Position numbers and translations under genes: made by a program
From: SZAS-103 sp038323475
GTDB lineage: Bacteria; Pseudomonadota; Gammaproteobacteria; Xanthomonadales; Xanthomonadaceae
DNA length: 17,109 bases
Reading direction: 5' to 3'
Assembly (NCBI GenBank): GCA_038323475.1
Contig: JBBQHA010000065.1
Coordinates: 1-17,109 of the forward strand
In this document: positions 1 through 7,245 of the stretch, in pieces
How positions within the stretch are numbered: the first letter of the stretch is position 1
How the letters are laid out: every line of letters starts with the position of its first letter
Notes under the pieces: model-generated
Seen by the model: only the letters and a program-made list of their open reading frames with translations
Database searches by the model: none
What the model was told of the DNA's origin: nothing

Positions 1-113
1 AAACCGCGCCGGAGATCCTGCTGCTGCAGCACCGCGAACGTCGCCAGCGCAACGATGCTCAGCCCCGCGAAGGCGATGAAGAGTCGGTGCCAGAGGCGGA
101 TCCGGATGCGCAT
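1..113 (-). CDS. Sensor histidine kinase, N-terminal fragment (runs off left edge)
   Basis: Only the first 37 codons lie in the window. The peptide begins MRIRIRLWHRLFIAFAGLS, continues as one hydrophobic segment to about residue 29, and then reads QQQDLRRG. A basic start, a Leu/Phe-rich first transmembrane helix and a following RRGF-like stretch are typical of the inner-membrane N-terminus of BaeS/CpxA/EnvZ-like histidine kinases. The kinase core is outside the window. The ATG is the only sensible start, but no strong Shine-Dalgarno precedes it. It is divergent from the Spy-like gene at 300. In enterobacteria spy is controlled by the BaeSR and Cpx envelope-stress kinases, so a regulatory link is plausible but inferred. 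No response regulator lies on its 5' side. It could instead be another bitopic membrane protein. Confidence 0.6.
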   Translation of the reverse strand, partial: MRIRIRLWHRLFIAFAGLSIVALATFAVLQQQDLRRG

Positions 114-168
114 ATGGGCAGTGGGCGACGAAACGCGGACAGGGAAGGACGACGATCACCTTACGTTC

Positions 169-200
169 TGTTCGCCCCGGTTTGGGAACTGGCGCGAACA
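169..200. promoter_or_regulatory. Inverted repeat TGTTCGC-N18-GCGAACA in divergent promoter region
   Basis: Perfect 7-bp arms at 169-175 and 194-200 lie between the divergent histidine kinase and Spy-like genes. The spacing suits an operator bound by a dimeric regulator. No regulator is identified, so this is a structural observation only. Confidence 0.35.
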
Positions 201-299
201 AATCCTTGATTTCTCCACGATGGCTCCATCGTCGCTGCGCAGTTGCGTCCCAGTCTTGACCTCGCCGCTGCATCCCCCGGCTGCCACGAGGAGAAAGCC

Positions 300-872
300 A
301 TGATCCGCCAGTTGACTTGTTCCGCCCTGCTGTTGCTCGCGATGCACGCCGGCGCCCAGGAGCGCCGGCCCCCGCCCAAGGGTCCACCGATGGACGAGAT
401 CGCGACCGCGGTCGGACTCAATCCCAACCAGCGCACGTCCGTGCAGGCGATCCTCGAACAACACCACGCCGCGATGATGGCCATGCACGAAGCGATGCGC
501 AGCAAGCACGACGCGCTCGACCAGCAGATGCATGCGAACCTGGCCAAGGTGCTGACGCCCGACCAGCTCACCCGCTTCGACCGCTGGCACGAAACGCACC
601 GTCCACCGCCGCCGCCCGATGGCCAGGGCGGTCCCGGCGATCGGCGCGGTCCGCCGGGAGGCAATGGCAGCAATGGCGATCGGTCACCTCCACGCCCCGA
701 TGGCCCGGGCGGACAGGGTCGTCGCCCGCTCCCGGGCGGCCCGAACGGGATGCAGGGACCGGGCGGACAGGGCCGGCGTCCGCCGCCACCCGATGGCAAC
801 GATCGACCACCACCCCCGCCGCCCGAGGACGACGGTGACCCATCGGCACAACCCCATGGAGACCAGTCATGA
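300..872 (+). CDS. Spy/CpxP-like exported protein with Pro/Gly-rich C-terminal tail
   Basis: 190 residues. The start at 300 is preceded by a GAGGAGA ribosome site and gives a clean Sec signal peptide (MIRQLTCSALLLLAMHAGAQ, cleavage near residue 20). Residues about 30-90 form a helical segment with two LTxxQ-type motifs, LNPNQ and LTPDQ, separated by a His/Met-rich helix. This is the pattern of the Spy/CpxP/heavy-metal-resistance family of periplasmic chaperones and sensors. From about residue 95 to the end the protein is low-complexity Pro, Gly, Asp and Arg, with the unit GPGGQGRRP occurring twice. That tail is not part of known Spy proteins and looks disordered. The stop overlaps the next start (ATGA), so it is probably co-translated with the di-heme cytochrome. 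The role is inferred; a metal-responsive or chaperone function fits. Confidence 0.75.
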   Translation: MIRQLTCSALLLLAMHAGAQERRPPPKGPPMDEIATAVGLNPNQRTSVQAILEQHHAAMMAMHEAMRSKHDALDQQMHANLAKVLTPDQLTRFDRWHETHRPPPPPDGQGGPGDRRGPPGGNGSNGDRSPPRPDGPGGQGRRPLPGGPNGMQGPGGQGRRPPPPDGNDRPPPPPPEDDGDPSAQPHGDQS

Positions 873-2131
873 ACATCCCGATGCCTGCCACCCGCCGCCG
901 CATCCTTGTGGCAGGCGCTATCATCGCGACGACCCTCGTCGCGGGCTACACCGTCGCCCAGCCGCAACTCGCCGCGGGCCAACATCCGGCCCAGCGGCAC
1001 CGGCCCGATCCTTATCGGCCGCAGGTGCCGCCGCCGGTCGCCAACTTCGGCTCGCCCCTGCCGGGACTGACGAACGACCAGATGCTGGCCTTCGCCGCCG
1101 GCCTCGACGAGTTCCAGAACCGGGAAAACGCGGCGAGCGGACTCGGCCCGATCTTCAACAATGTCTCGTGCGCGGCCTGCCATTCCAGGCCGGCCATCGG
1201 CGGCGCCTCGAACATCGTGGTCACGCGCTTCGGACACCGGGCCAACGGGCAGTTCGATCCGCTCGCCAACATCGGCGGCTCGCTGCTGCAGGACAAGGCG
1301 ATCGCGCCCGGCGCGCTGGAGGTCATTCCGTCGCAGGCGAATGTCGTCGCGCACCGGCAATCGACGGCGCTGTTCGGGCTCGGCCTGATCGAGGCGATTC
1401 CCGACCAGGCCATCCTGCAGAATGCCGCGCGCTCGCAGCACGACGGCCTGCACGGACTGCCGTCGATGGTCACCGATGAAACGACTGGCACGACGCGCGT
1501 CGGCCGCTTCGGATGGAAGGGCCAGCACGCCACCCTGCTCGCGTTCGCGGGCGATGCCTACCTCAACGAGATGGGCATCACCAACCGCTTCTTCCCGTTC
1601 GAGAACGCGCCGAACGGCGACCAGGTGCGGCTCGCCCACTACGACGCCGTGACCGACCCCGAAGACACCGTCGACCCGCAGACAGGCAGGAGCGACATCG
1701 ACGCCGCAGCCGACTTCATGCGCCTGCTTGCACCGCCTCCTGCGCGCCCGGTCGCAGCGGGTTCGCCGGGTGCCGCACTGTTCAATACCATCGGCTGTTC
1801 CGGTTGCCATACGCCGAGCATGCGGACCGGGCACAACCAGGTGGCCGCGCTGGATCGCAAACCGGTGAACCTGTACTCCGACCTGTTGCTGCACGACATG
1901 GGTTCGCTGGGCGACGGCATCGTGCAGGGACAGGCCCTCGGCCAGGACATCAAGACGCCGCCGCTGTGGGGCGTGCGTGCGAGCGGTCCGTACCTGCACG
2001 ACGGCCGCGCCGCGACGATCGATGCCGCGATCCGCCTGCACGACGGCGAAGCCCGCCGCGCGCGCGACCGCTACCTGCACCTGCAGGAAGCGCAGCGCCA
2101 GCAGATCCTGGCCTTCCTCGACGCGATCTGA
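869..2131 (+). CDS. Di-heme c-type cytochrome, DUF1111 / di-heme oxidoreductase family
   Basis: 420 residues. The N-terminus (MNIPMPATRRRILVAGAII onward) is an export signal with an arginine cluster. Two c-type heme sites are visible: CAACH at residues 101-105, in the family-typical context FNNVSCAACHSRP, and CSGCH at 310-314. The C-terminal part contains LLHDMGSLGDG, TPPLWGV and YLHDGRA, as in DUF1111 di-heme proteins related to the MauG/CcpA peroxidases. The protein is expected to be periplasmic and to need the cytochrome c maturation system. The family has been called both 'thiol oxidoreductase' and 'putative peroxidase', and its substrate is not established. The 4-bp overlap with the Spy-like gene indicates one transcription unit, perhaps for periplasmic metal or redox stress. 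It ends before a strong hairpin. Confidence 0.88.
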   Translation: MNIPMPATRRRILVAGAIIATTLVAGYTVAQPQLAAGQHPAQRHRPDPYRPQVPPPVANFGSPLPGLTNDQMLAFAAGLDEFQNRENAASGLGPIFNNVSCAACHSRPAIGGASNIVVTRFGHRANGQFDPLANIGGSLLQDKAIAPGALEVIPSQANVVAHRQSTALFGLGLIEAIPDQAILQNAARSQHDGLHGLPSMVTDETTGTTRVGRFGWKGQHATLLAFAGDAYLNEMGITNRFFPFENAPNGDQVRLAHYDAVTDPEDTVDPQTGRSDIDAAADFMRLLAPPPARPVAAGSPGAALFNTIGCSGCHTPSMRTGHNQVAALDRKPVNLYSDLLLHDMGSLGDGIVQGQALGQDIKTPPLWGVRASGPYLHDGRAATIDAAIRLHDGEARRARDRYLHLQEAQRQQILAFLDAI

Positions 2132-2147
2132 AGTTTGCGGAGTACCG

Positions 2148-2175
2148 CCAGCACTGGCCTTCGTGGCCAGGCTGG
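2148..2175 (+). terminator. Strong hairpin downstream of the di-heme cytochrome gene
   Basis: CCAGC-A-CTGGCC, loop TTCGT, then GGCCAG-GCTGG gives an 11-bp stem with one bulged A, starting 16 bases after the stop codon. No U-run follows, so it is either a weak intrinsic terminator or a 3'-end stabilising structure. Confidence 0.5.
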
Positions 2176-2255
2176 CTGTGAATCGCCAGTCGCGAGCGCC
2201 GAGGCTCTCGCCGGGTTCGCATGATCGCGATTCCATGGATTACGACTGCGACCCC

Positions 2256-2282
2256 TTGATGCACGCGTTACGGGTCTATGCT
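2256..2282 (+). promoter_or_regulatory. Possible sigma70-like promoter for mgtA
   Basis: TTGATG at 2256-2261 and TATGCT at 2277-2282, with a short 15-bp spacer. It would start transcription just before the leader hairpin at 2291. The spacer is suboptimal, so this is a weak call. Confidence 0.2.
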
Positions 2283-2290
2283 GCGGTGCG

Positions 2291-2319
2291 CGGCGCATCT
2301 TTCATGCATCGATGCGCCG
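2291..2319 (+). promoter_or_regulatory. Stem-loop in the mgtA 5' leader
   Basis: Perfect 9-bp arms CGGCGCATC (2291-2299) and GATGCGCCG (2311-2319) enclose an 11-nt loop. An alternative inner palindrome, GCATCGATGC, overlaps the 3' arm, so two exclusive folds can be drawn. It ends 39 nt before the mgtA ATG. Magnesium transporter leaders are regulatory in enterobacteria; here such a function is inferred from position only. Confidence 0.4.
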
Positions 2320-2358
2320 GTTGCCGCAAGGTCGCCGCATGCACATCAAGGAAGACGC

Positions 2359-4956
2359 ATGAATTTCTTCGCAAGGTTGCTTCCGCACAAGCCCGTGCCC
2401 GGGCAATCCGCCCAGGCCGCTCCCGACGCCGAATGGAGCCTGCCGCCCGACCGCCTGATGGCTGCGCTGCACGCGGATGCGGGCGGACTCGAGCCGGCCG
2501 AGGCAGCGCTGCGGCTCAACTGCTACGGCCCCAACGCGCTCGATGCGAAACAGCAGGCGAGCGCGCTGGGACTGTTCGCGAACCAGTTCAAGAGTCCGCT
2601 GGTGCTGATCCTGATCTTCGCGTCGATCGTCTCCCTGGTCGCATCGGAATGGGTCGATGCGGGCGTCGTGCTGGCCGTCGTGTTCGGCAGCACGATCCTC
2701 GGCTTCGTACAGGAATACATCGCCAGCAACGCGATCGAGAAATTGCGTTCGCAGGTCACCATCAACACCAATGTCCTGCGCGGAGGGAAGGCACTGACGC
2801 TGCCGTCGACCGACGTGGTGCCGGGCGACATCGTGCAACTGTCCGCAGGCAGCCTGATCCCCGCCGACGGCGTGGTGCTGGTCGCGAAGGATTTCTTCGT
2901 CAACCAGGCGGTGCTCACCGGGGAAACGTTCCCGGTGGAGAAGAAACCGGGCGTCGTCGCGGCCGATGCCGCCCTCGCCGAACGCAGCAACTGCGTGTAC
3001 ATGGGAACCAGCGTGCGCAGCGGCACCGCGCAGGTGCTGGTCGTGCGGACCGGCAAGGCGACCGTGTTCGGGCAGATCGCCGACAAGCTGTCGCTGCGTC
3101 CGCCGCTGACGGAGTTCGAGCGCGGCATCAAACGCTTCGGCTACCTGCTCACGCGGATCATGCTGGTGATGGTGTTGCTGGTGCTGGCGATCAACATCTT
3201 CATGCACAAGCCGCCGATCGCGTCGCTGCTGTTCGCTCTCGCGCTCGCGGTCGGGCTCACCCCGGAACTGCTGCCGGCGATCATCAGCATCACCCTCTCC
3301 CACGGCGCCAAGCGGATGGCGAAGCTCGGCGTGATCGTGCGCCGGCTGAACTCGATCGAGAACCTCGGCAGCATGGACGTGCTGTGCACCGACAAGACCG
3401 GCACCCTGACCGCCGGCGTGGTCGAACTCGACGGCGCATTCGACGTGACGGGCCAGCCCTCCGCCGACGTGCTGCGCCTGGCCGCGATCAACGCGCGCTT
3501 CCAGACCGGGCTTTCCAATCCGCTCGACGATGCGGTGAACGCCAGCGCGACCAGGTCTGCGATCGACCTCGGCGCCGAACACAAGGTCGACGAGATTCCC
3601 TACGACTTCGTGCGCAAGTGCCTGTCCGTGGTGGCGGCCGACGCAGCGGGTACGCGCACGCTGGTGGCCAAGGGCGCGCTCGACAACATCATCGGCATGT
3701 GCGCGAACGTGCAGGTCGCGGCGGGGGCTGCGCCGTTCGACGCGGCGATGCGCGCGCAGATCGAAGCACGCTACGACGCGTGGAGCGGCCAGGGCTATCG
3801 CGTACTCGGCGTCGCCTCGCGCATCGTCGAAAGTCGCACCGACGCCTACACGCGCGCCGACGAGAAAGACCTGTTTTTCGCCGGTTTCCTGTTGTTCCTC
3901 GATCCGCCAAAAGCGGACGTGCGCCAGACCATCCTCGACATGGCGCAGCGCGGCGTGCAACTGAAGATCATCACCGGCGACAACCGCAAGGTCGCGCACC
4001 ACGTCGCCGATGCGGTGGGCCTGGAGATCGCCGGCAGCATGACCGGGCGCGAGATGAACGCCATGAGCGACGAAGCGCTCCTGCATGCGGCCGAGCGCAC
4101 CACCGTGTTCGCCGAAGTCGATCCGAACCAGAAGGAACGCATCATCCTGGCGCTGCAGAAATCCGGCCATGTGGTCGGCTACATGGGCGACGGCATCAAC
4201 GACGCGCCGGCGCTGCACACCGCGGACGTCGGCATCTCGGTGGACACCGCGGTGGACGTCGCGAAGGACGCGGCCGACTTCGTCCTGCTGCAGAAGGACC
4301 TCGGCATCCTGCGCGAAGGCATCGACGAGGGCCGTCGCACGTTCGCGAATACGCTCAAGTACATCCTCACCACGATCAGCGCGAACTTCGGCAACATGTT
4401 CAGCATGGCGGCGGCGTCGATCTTCCTGCCGTTCCTGCCGCTGCTCGCATCGCAGATCCTGCTCAACAATTTCCTGTCCGACATCCCCGCCACCACGATC
4501 GCGAGCGACAACGTCGATCCGGAATGGGTGGCCAGGCCGCGCCGCTGGAACACGGTGTTCATCCGCGACTACATGGTGCTGTTCGGGCTGGTCAGCTCGG
4601 TGTTCGACATCCTGACCTTCGGCGCGCTGCTGTGGCTGTTCCGCGCAACGCCCGAGGAATTCCGCACCGGCTGGTTCATCGAATCGCTGCTGACCGAACT
4701 CGTGATCGCACTGGTGGTACGCACGCGCCGCCCATTCTTCCGCAGCATGCCGGGCAAGCTGCTGCTGACGAGCACCGCGATCGTGACCGCGATCACCCTG
4801 GTCATTCCGTACCTGCCGTTCGATTCGGTCTTCGGCTTCGTCCCGCTGCCCGCATCGTTGATGCTGGCGATGATCGGACTCACGCTCGCGTACGTGATCG
4901 CGGCGGAAGTGGCGAAGAAGTATTTCTATGCGCGGGCGGAGAATGCCAGGGCCTAG
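2359..4956 (+). CDS. mgtA: Magnesium-translocating P-type ATPase MgtA
   Basis: 865 residues, close to the roughly 900 of E. coli MgtA. The ATG at 2359 follows AAGGAAG at good spacing; in-frame codons upstream lack this. All P-type ATPase signatures are present: the dephosphorylation loop TGE (187-189), the membrane motif TPELLP (301-306) typical of P3B magnesium pumps, the phosphorylated Asp of DKTGT (345-349), TGDN (539-542) and the hinge GDGIND (610-615). A P3B-like FLSDIP...DNVDPEWV stretch follows in the C-terminal membrane region. The protein imports Mg2+ across the inner membrane at the cost of ATP and is usually induced by low Mg2+. It stands alone, with its own 227-bp upstream region. 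Its TAG stop shares the palindrome CTAG with the stop of the integrase remnant on the opposite strand. Confidence 0.95.
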   Translation: MNFFARLLPHKPVPGQSAQAAPDAEWSLPPDRLMAALHADAGGLEPAEAALRLNCYGPNALDAKQQASALGLFANQFKSPLVLILIFASIVSLVASEWVDAGVVLAVVFGSTILGFVQEYIASNAIEKLRSQVTINTNVLRGGKALTLPSTDVVPGDIVQLSAGSLIPADGVVLVAKDFFVNQAVLTGETFPVEKKPGVVAADAALAERSNCVYMGTSVRSGTAQVLVVRTGKATVFGQIADKLSLRPPLTEFERGIKRFGYLLTRIMLVMVLLVLAINIFMHKPPIASLLFALALAVGLTPELLPAIISITLSHGAKRMAKLGVIVRRLNSIENLGSMDVLCTDKTGTLTAGVVELDGAFDVTGQPSADVLRLAAINARFQTGLSNPLDDAVNASATRSAIDLGAEHKVDEIPYDFVRKCLSVVAADAAGTRTLVAKGALDNIIGMCANVQVAAGAAPFDAAMRAQIEARYDAWSGQGYRVLGVASRIVESRTDAYTRADEKDLFFAGFLLFLDPPKADVRQTILDMAQRGVQLKIITGDNRKVAHHVADAVGLEIAGSMTGREMNAMSDEALLHAAERTTVFAEVDPNQKERIILALQKSGHVVGYMGDGINDAPALHTADVGISVDTAVDVAKDAADFVLLQKDLGILREGIDEGRRTFANTLKYILTTISANFGNMFSMAAASIFLPFLPLLASQILLNNFLSDIPATTIASDNVDPEWVARPRRWNTVFIRDYMVLFGLVSSVFDILTFGALLWLFRATPEEFRTGWFIESLLTELVIALVVRTRRPFFRSMPGKLLLTSTAIVTAITLVIPYLPFDSVFGFVPLPASLMLAMIGLTLAYVIAAEVAKKYFYARAENARA

Positions 4957-5108
4957 CTGAACGACCCGGCCGATCCGACATGGGTGTCCTCGGTACGCAG
5001 ACTGTAGCGTTTGGCGCGCAAGTTGCGCCGGACTTCGTCCAACAGGCGGGGTTTGAGTGGGTCCGTCGAGGGCGTTTTCAGCGCCTCGGTTCCGGGGTCA
5101 TAAGACAT
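4953..5108 (-). pseudogene. Remnant of an integron-type tyrosine recombinase (IntI N-terminus only)
   Basis: This 51-codon frame starts at an ATG with AGGG at suitable spacing. It reads KPRLLDEVRRNLRAKRYSLR followed by TEDTHV, which closely resembles the N-terminal SAM-like DNA-binding region of integron integrases (consensus like LLDxVRxxLRxxHYSxRTExxYVxWIRRF). After Val the match breaks and the frame stops at TAG within the mgtA stop. Losing four bases just after the Val codon would explain the break, because the following bases can be read out of frame as an I-G-R-like continuation. The remaining roughly 270 residues, including the catalytic Arg and Tyr, are absent. The fill of the 4957-5286 gap is therefore this remnant plus a leader region. 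An alternative is a chance N-terminal match to another phage-integrase family member, which is less likely given the motif length. Confidence 0.62.
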
Positions 5109-5230
5109 GGCACCCTGCATCCGGAGAATATGCACGGCAGCTTGCTCGCAACTTTGGGTCCGGCACGATCCGGGAAGTGCTTGATCGGCTGCAGGAATTC
5201 TCTGATTGACAGGCCCAGCGGGGAAACTGA

Positions 5231-5255
5231 GCATCCGGTGCTACTCCCCGGATGC
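5231..5255. repeat. Inverted repeat GCATCCGG-N9-CCGGATGC
   Basis: Perfect 8-bp arms at 5231-5238 and 5248-5255 sit 31 bases before the small membrane protein gene. A third copy of GCATCCGG lies at 5117-5124, just upstream of the integrase remnant start. The repeat may be an operator or part of an old recombination-site region. No canonical integron attC with GTTRRRY core sites was found nearby. Confidence 0.4.
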
Positions 5256-5286
5256 GGGGTCTACATTAGAGTGAGGCTCTACATCC

Positions 5287-5526
5287 ATGACTCTTCGTAG
5301 CTCCAAGTTCATTCGAATCTGTGGCTTCCTCTTCTTCGGGCTTGCCTTCGCTGCTTTTTCATCGCTCGTGGTCTACAAAGTAGCGACAGGGCACGGCACC
5401 GACTCCTATCAAAACGCGAAGGGGTTTACCTGGACGTACTGGTCCGCCTTTGTGGCCGTTGTGGCAGTCGCTCTAGTAGGGCTACTTGCCGTTGGCTTGA
5501 GGCTTTGGCGCCGATTTCGTGGGTAG
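5287..5526 (+). CDS. Small two-TM membrane protein, atypical composition
   Basis: 79 residues, not recognised. There are two hydrophobic helices, residues about 9-32 (FIRICGFLFFGLAFAAFSSL) and about 49-71 (YWSAFVAVVAVALVGLLAVG), separated by a polar loop with GHGTDSYQNAKG. The C-terminus is basic (RLWRRFRG). This suggests a small inner-membrane protein with both ends in the cytoplasm. The ATG is preceded by GTGAGG about 10 bases upstream. The first 60 bases are only about half G+C, clearly below the flanking genes, which suggests recent acquisition. It lies on the far side of the integrase remnant's start, where an integron's first cassette would be, but no attC was identified. The 5527-5703 stretch after it holds nothing I can assign. 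Confidence 0.6.
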   Translation: MTLRSSKFIRICGFLFFGLAFAAFSSLVVYKVATGHGTDSYQNAKGFTWTYWSAFVAVVAVALVGLLAVGLRLWRRFRG

Positions 5527-5703
5527 CCCCGTAAGGAGCTTCCCGTCAATCCCGAGTGCATGACGCCCTGGCCTTGAGCTTTCGGCCTTTGCTGGTTGCC
5601 TTGTTGTACGTCCTTTCTGGCTGCTTCGTCCGTCGGTGCGATGCGGTGCAAGGGTGCCAGACTGCAATTCCGTAAACGGTCATGCTGGATCGGGGGTCGG
5701 CGC

Positions 5704-6156
5704 ATGACACGCTCGGCATCGGCAGCCGGCGGTGAGGCAGCAACGGGCACGGAGGTCATCGATTTGAAGAACCATCGAGGCAAGGCGTCATCGAGCGCGC
5801 ATGCCGCACCCCCGGCAGGCGAACCCATCGCCGAGTCTGCCGGAACGCAACGCTGGGCCCGCGCGGAACTGCTGAGCCTGCTGTCGGTATCGGGAACGCT
5901 CGCCGGACTGTGCATCACCGTCGTCGCTTTCATGAAAGCCGCGAATCGGGGGCAAGGCACCGCCACGATCGTCGACGACATGCTGGCGATTTGCGCCGCG
6001 GTCTTCCTGGCCTGCATCTACCTGATCTTCTGGACCCTCAAGACCGCCGATCCGAAGCGGGCTTCGCGGCTGGTCAAGATCGTGGACGCGCTGTTCCTGG
6101 CGGCGATCACGGCCATGACGCTTGCCGCGTTCGTCCTGGTCTACACGATCTGGTAG
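5704..6156 (+). CDS. Hypothetical three-TM membrane protein
   Basis: 150 residues from the ATG at 5704, which has only a weak GGGGGT ribosome site; an in-frame ATG at 5641 is an alternative start. Residues 1-55 are polar and cytoplasmic-looking. They are followed by an amphipathic stretch (RWARAELLSLLSVSGTLAGL) leading into TM1, then TM2 (LAICAAVFLACIYLIFW) and TM3 (FLAAITAMTLAAFVLVYTIW) at the extreme C-terminus. No catalytic motif is visible and the family is not recognised. G+C and codon use are back to those of the surrounding chromosome. It converges on the AI-2E-family gene with 26 bases between the stops. Confidence 0.65.
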   Translation: MTRSASAAGGEAATGTEVIDLKNHRGKASSSAHAAPPAGEPIAESAGTQRWARAELLSLLSVSGTLAGLCITVVAFMKAANRGQGTATIVDDMLAICAAVFLACIYLIFWTLKTADPKRASRLVKIVDALFLAAITAMTLAAFVLVYTIW

Positions 6157-6162
6157 ATCGGG

Positions 6163-6183
6163 AAACAAACTGCGCGCAGTTGT
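6163..6183 (-). terminator. Terminator-like palindrome between convergent genes
   Basis: AACTGCGCGCAGTT at 6168-6181 is a perfect palindrome. Read on the minus strand it forms ACAACTG, loop CGCG, CAGTT-T-GT followed by TT. It starts at the stop codon of the AI-2E-family gene and could end that transcript. The U-run is short. Confidence 0.45.
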
Positions 6184-7187
6184 CAGATCAGGTCGCGCGC
6201 CTGCAATTCGCTCTTGAGCCAGGCGTAGTAGATCGGCGCCGCGATCACGCCGGCCAGGCCGAATGCGGCTTCCATCACCAGCATCGCGAGCAGCAGCTCC
6301 CAGGCGCGGGCGCGGATCTGGCCGCCGACGATGCGCGCGTTGTGGAAGTATTCGAACTTGTGCAGCAGCACGAGAAACACCAGTGCGGCGATCGCCGCCC
6401 ACATCGAGACCGACAGCGCGACGATGACGATCAGCGTATTCGAGATCAGGTTGCCGACCACCGGCACCAGGCCGATCGCGAACGTGATGATGACGAGCGT
6501 CTTCGCGAACGGCAGCGGCACGCCGGCGATCGGCATCGCGATGAGCAGGAAGATCGCGGTGAACAGGGTGTTGATCGCGGCGATCTTGGACTGCGCGAAC
6601 ACGATGTCGCGGAATGCGCCGGCGAAACGCGAGCAACGCGCGCCGAGTTCGCGGCGCAACGGGCCGCTGCGCGACGGTGCGCGCTCGTGGGCCAGGGCGA
6701 CCATCGCGCCAAGGATCAACCCGACCAGGATGCGCCCGAACACCACCAGGGTCGCCTTGCCGGCGGTCTGCAACTGCTCCGAATGCTTGTGTGCAAGGCT
6801 GGAAACCGTCGCGCGCAGGTCCTCGATGGTGACCGGCAGGTGGGCGACGATCGCCGCCGGCAATTGCGCATGCGCATTGTCGATGACCGGCATCAACCGG
6901 TTGAACAACGTGTCCGGATCGCTGAGCTGGGCGCGCATCAGCACCACTCCGCCGACGATCAGCAACGCCATCAGCGCGACCACGACCGTGCCGAGCAGCG
7001 CGACAGCAAGCTGGCGCGACAGTTCGCCCGACAGCTTGCGTTCGAGCAGGGGCGCGACCGCGCCGACGATCGCGTACACCAGCAGGCCGGCGACCATCGC
7101 CGGAAGCAGGTGCAGGAACAACACCAGCAACAGGGCAATTGCCGCGATGACATAACTCGAATTGGCGATCCTGCGCGAATCTTCCAT
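6183..7187 (-). CDS. AI-2E/PerM-family (UPF0118) inner-membrane transporter
   Basis: 334 residues from the ATG at 7187; a GTG at 7199 would add four residues, and neither has a strong ribosome site. The architecture is that of the AI-2E transporter family. An N-terminal pair of helices (VIAAIALLLVLFLHLLPAMV) is followed by PLLERKLS, a third helix and a long soluble segment around residues 90-160 with DPDTLFNRLMPVID. The C-terminal helix bundle contains GVPLPFAKTL, IGLVPVVGNLISNT and VLLHKFEYFHNARIVGG, matching the family's conserved Pro/Gly loops. Members include TqsA (AI-2 export), PerM and Na+/H+ antiporters, so the substrate cannot be assigned. Divergent from the SRPBCC gene. Confidence 0.85.
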   Translation of the reverse strand: MEDSRRIANSSYVIAAIALLLVLFLHLLPAMVAGLLVYAIVGAVAPLLERKLSGELSRQLAVALLGTVVVALMALLIVGGVVLMRAQLSDPDTLFNRLMPVIDNAHAQLPAAIVAHLPVTIEDLRATVSSLAHKHSEQLQTAGKATLVVFGRILVGLILGAMVALAHERAPSRSGPLRRELGARCSRFAGAFRDIVFAQSKIAAINTLFTAIFLLIAMPIAGVPLPFAKTLVIITFAIGLVPVVGNLISNTLIVIVALSVSMWAAIAALVFLVLLHKFEYFHNARIVGGQIRARAWELLLAMLVMEAAFGLAGVIAAPIYYAWLKSELQARDLI

Positions 7188-7214
7188 GGTCGTGCGCACC
7201 TGCAGTGGCTATCC

Positions 7215-7237
7215 GGGACGCAGTCTGGCAGCGTCCC
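7215..7237. repeat. Inverted repeat GGGACGC-N9-GCGTCCC
   Basis: Perfect 7-bp arms in the 162-bp region between the divergent AI-2E-family and SRPBCC genes, 28 bases upstream of the former's ATG. It could be an operator or a 5'-UTR hairpin. Confidence 0.4.
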
Positions 7238-7245
7238 ATGCCCGA

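Noticed and set aside
185..210. GGAACT with TTGAT downstream, resembling an RpoE-type promoter before the Spy-like gene
   Set aside because: The -10 part matches poorly (TCTGA expected) and it overlaps the inverted repeat; not enough to call.
161..2236. Long minus-strand frame opposite the Spy-like and DUF1111 genes
   Set aside because: Antisense shadow with no recognisable domain; the plus-strand genes have signal peptides and heme motifs.
2235..2358. Frame beginning MDYDCDP in the mgtA leader, reminiscent of acidic Mg2+-sensing leader peptides
   Set aside because: No ribosome site and no stop before mgtA; it runs on into the mgtA shadow frame.
2302..4218. 638-codon minus-strand frame opposite mgtA
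   Set aside because: His/Arg/Gln-rich antisense shadow typical of high-GC DNA.
5206..5234. Perfect TTGACA hexamer upstream of the 79-residue gene
   Set aside because: No acceptable -10 at 16-18 bp (GAGCAT at 17 bp), so no promoter was called.
1977..5300. Very long open frame on the plus strand overlapping mgtA
   Set aside because: Arg/Pro-rich shadow of mgtA in another frame; mgtA has full family motifs.
5527..5703. Possible integron attC site after the 79-residue gene
   Set aside because: No GTTRRRY/RYYYAAC core pair or convincing attC folding found by eye.
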